Below, one piece after another: positions 62,769 through 64,000 of a DNA stretch of 64,000 nucleotides. The translations under genes and the position numbers were made by a program. Under the pieces are notes generated by a model. That model worked only from the letters and a program-made list of their open reading frames with translations, had not been told where the DNA came from and ran no database searches. Location: NCBI RefSeq assembly GCF_007991335.1, contig NZ_BJYD01000006.1, forward strand, positions 97,073 through 161,072. Direction: 5' to 3'. How positions within the stretch are numbered: the first letter of the stretch is position 1; every line of letters begins with the position of its first letter. The stretch is from Halobacillus faecis (GTDB lineage: Bacteria > Bacillota > Bacilli > Bacillales > Halobacillaceae).

Positions 62769-63983
62769 TCAAGACCCAAAGGCCAATGCAGGCCCTTCAC
62801 TCCCTATCACCCAATCATAAAAGTTTTGAGCGTATTCCAGGCTCTTTTCTTCAGGAACCAACAGGCTCCATACAGAAGGGGAGCCGTCCATGGTCAAGAC
62901 TTCCCCCCATCGATCCGGTATCCTTTCTTCTATAGAAGAAACGCATTTTCTCTTTTCTTCCCTATCTACGAACACAAAGTGGATCGCTGCCCATCCATAC
63001 GTCGGCTCCGCTTCCTTTACCCCTACGGAAATGGTGTGCTCCTTCAATGTAGACATGACCCGATCCAAGTGGTCAGCTCTGATAGCGAGGAACGTTTCAT
63101 CCTTCTCACTCGATCCAAAAGCAGGCTCCACAGGGAGAGATTCATCAATAAATTGGAATAGATTACCATAGTATATTTCCGTGTTCAAACGTAAGAGGCA
63201 GAGGTTGTTTTCGTACGTCATCCCTATGACAGGAGAACCTACTCCATTTCCTTTAAAATCGTGGATCACCGTTCCTTGCTCTAAGGTGAAGCTTGAGCGG
63301 ACCACAAGAGGAATGTTGTGCTTTTGGGCATGACGAACCGCGCGAGGGTGGATGACCCCCGCTCCCATTTCCGCCATCGTCTGCATCTGGTCATAATCCA
63401 TGCTGTGAATCTTTCTTGCGCCGGAAATGATACGTGGATCAGCGGTATAGACGCCATCAACATCTGTAAAAATTTCACACCGATCGGCATTCAGTACTGC
63501 AGCAAGAGCGGCTGCCGTCGTATCCGACCCTCCTCGTCCGAGAGTACAGATCTCTCCATTCGCTGCACATCCCTGAAATCCGGCAACCACGGCAATTTTA
63601 CCTTCATCCAAGACTTCCTGAATGTTCAGGGTATGTACCGCTTTGATTTTAGCGTTACCATGGACATATTCGGTCTCAATTCCTGCCTGCTGTCCCGTCA
63701 TCGCGACGGATCCAACGCCCAGCTCTTGAAGAGCAAGGGCCATAAGCGCGGAAGAAACTTGTTCGCCAGTGGATAGTAGCAAGTCCTTTTCCCTTCCGCA
63801 AGAGGATGGGTTTACTTCCTGACAGAGTCTCATCAGTTCGTTTGTTTGGTCCCCCATAGCGGAAACAACGACAACGACGTCGTTTCCTTTTTCTTTTTCT
63901 GAGCGGGCACGTGCGGCCACTTTCTTGATTCGTTCCGGTGACTGCAGGGAACTACCTCCGAATTTTTGTACAATAATGGCCAT
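62769..63983 (-). CDS. Aspartate kinase
   Basis: 404 residues. IVQKFGGSSLQSPERIKKVA is the ATP-binding N-terminus, with GRGGSDTTAAALA and TDVDGVYTADPR as the other kinase motifs. About 140 C-terminal residues form an ACT-type regulatory region less conserved than in DapG/LysC. It phosphorylates aspartate, the entry to Lys, Thr, Met and, in halophiles, ectoine. Which of several paralogues it is cannot be told. Confidence 0.92.
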   Translation of the reverse strand: MAIIVQKFGGSSLQSPERIKKVAARARSEKEKGNDVVVVVSAMGDQTNELMRLCQEVNPSSCGREKDLLLSTGEQVSSALMALALQELGVGSVAMTGQQAGIETEYVHGNAKIKAVHTLNIQEVLDEGKIAVVAGFQGCAANGEICTLGRGGSDTTAAALAAVLNADRCEIFTDVDGVYTADPRIISGARKIHSMDYDQMQTMAEMGAGVIHPRAVRHAQKHNIPLVVRSSFTLEQGTVIHDFKGNGVGSPVIGMTYENNLCLLRLNTEIYYGNLFQFIDESLPVEPAFGSSEKDETFLAIRADHLDRVMSTLKEHTISVGVKEAEPTYGWAAIHFVFVDREEKRKCVSSIEERIPDRWGEVLTMDGSPSVWSLLVPEEKSLEYAQNFYDWVIGSEGPALAFGS

Positions 63984-64000
63984 CCTTCATTCCTCTTTTC

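Overview
The window reads as a chromosomal segment of a spore-forming, low-to-mid-GC member of the Bacillaceae. A salt-tolerant genus such as Halobacillus is my best guess, from overall protein style rather than a marker gene. Spore formation is supported by a Tgl-type spore-coat transglutaminase, a CwlJ-type cortex hydrolase, a YjcZ-type peptide and a DUF3231 protein. Most genes lie on the minus strand as single genes or short operons ending in clear rho-independent terminators. I saw no rRNA, tRNA, CRISPR array, transposase or prophage.

Layout. 1-11.7 kb holds housekeeping and detoxification genes: MBL hydrolase, nucleoside deaminase, DoxX, aldo/keto reductase, old-yellow-enzyme flavoprotein, Bcr/CflA efflux pump, LCAT-like lipase and a Gfo/Idh/MocA dehydrogenase, plus an unusual protein made of two copies of one domain (2619-3467). 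11.8-17.4 kb is a hexitol locus: mannitol PTS IICB, a IIA of the UlaC kind, mannitol-1-phosphate dehydrogenase, a 6-phospho-3-hexuloisomerase-like SIS protein and a ribulose-phosphate-3-epimerase-like protein, with a divergent DeoR regulator. 17.5-32.3 kb has small enzymes, a BrnQ carrier, the spore genes tgl and yjcZ, class III fructose-1,6-bisphosphatase, an MFS pump with a winged-helix regulator, and a TetR/quinone-oxidoreductase pair sharing a long palindromic operator.

32.3-42.5 kb looks like an accessory or decaying region. It has AT-rich small membrane proteins, two small genes that appear broken (34322-34484 by frameshift, 34579-34767 by an in-frame TGA), a dispersed repeat family, a hairpin that hides a ribosome binding site, and an unrecognised coiled-coil membrane protein. 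A CLC-F-like channel and a DUF421 protein form a plus-strand pair inside it.

42.5-64 kb returns to ordinary content: MscS channel, diguanylate cyclase, sulfatase, a secreted lamin-tail/phospholipase-D protein, DUF817, and a DUF2975/XRE pair. It also has a sigma-54-controlled YjiH transporter and class III aminotransferase operon with its PAS-AAA activator, a lactate-oxidase-family enzyme, a PAS-STAS protein, a YjzC-type protein behind a sigma-B-like promoter, and an aspartate kinase.

The most striking non-genic structure is an array of 21 consecutive 21-bp units (53705-54145) between the aminotransferase stop codon and its terminator. Two smaller arrays, with 20- and 21-bp periods, lie elsewhere in the window. 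Gene functions are inferred from motifs and family resemblance read by eye; no database search was possible.
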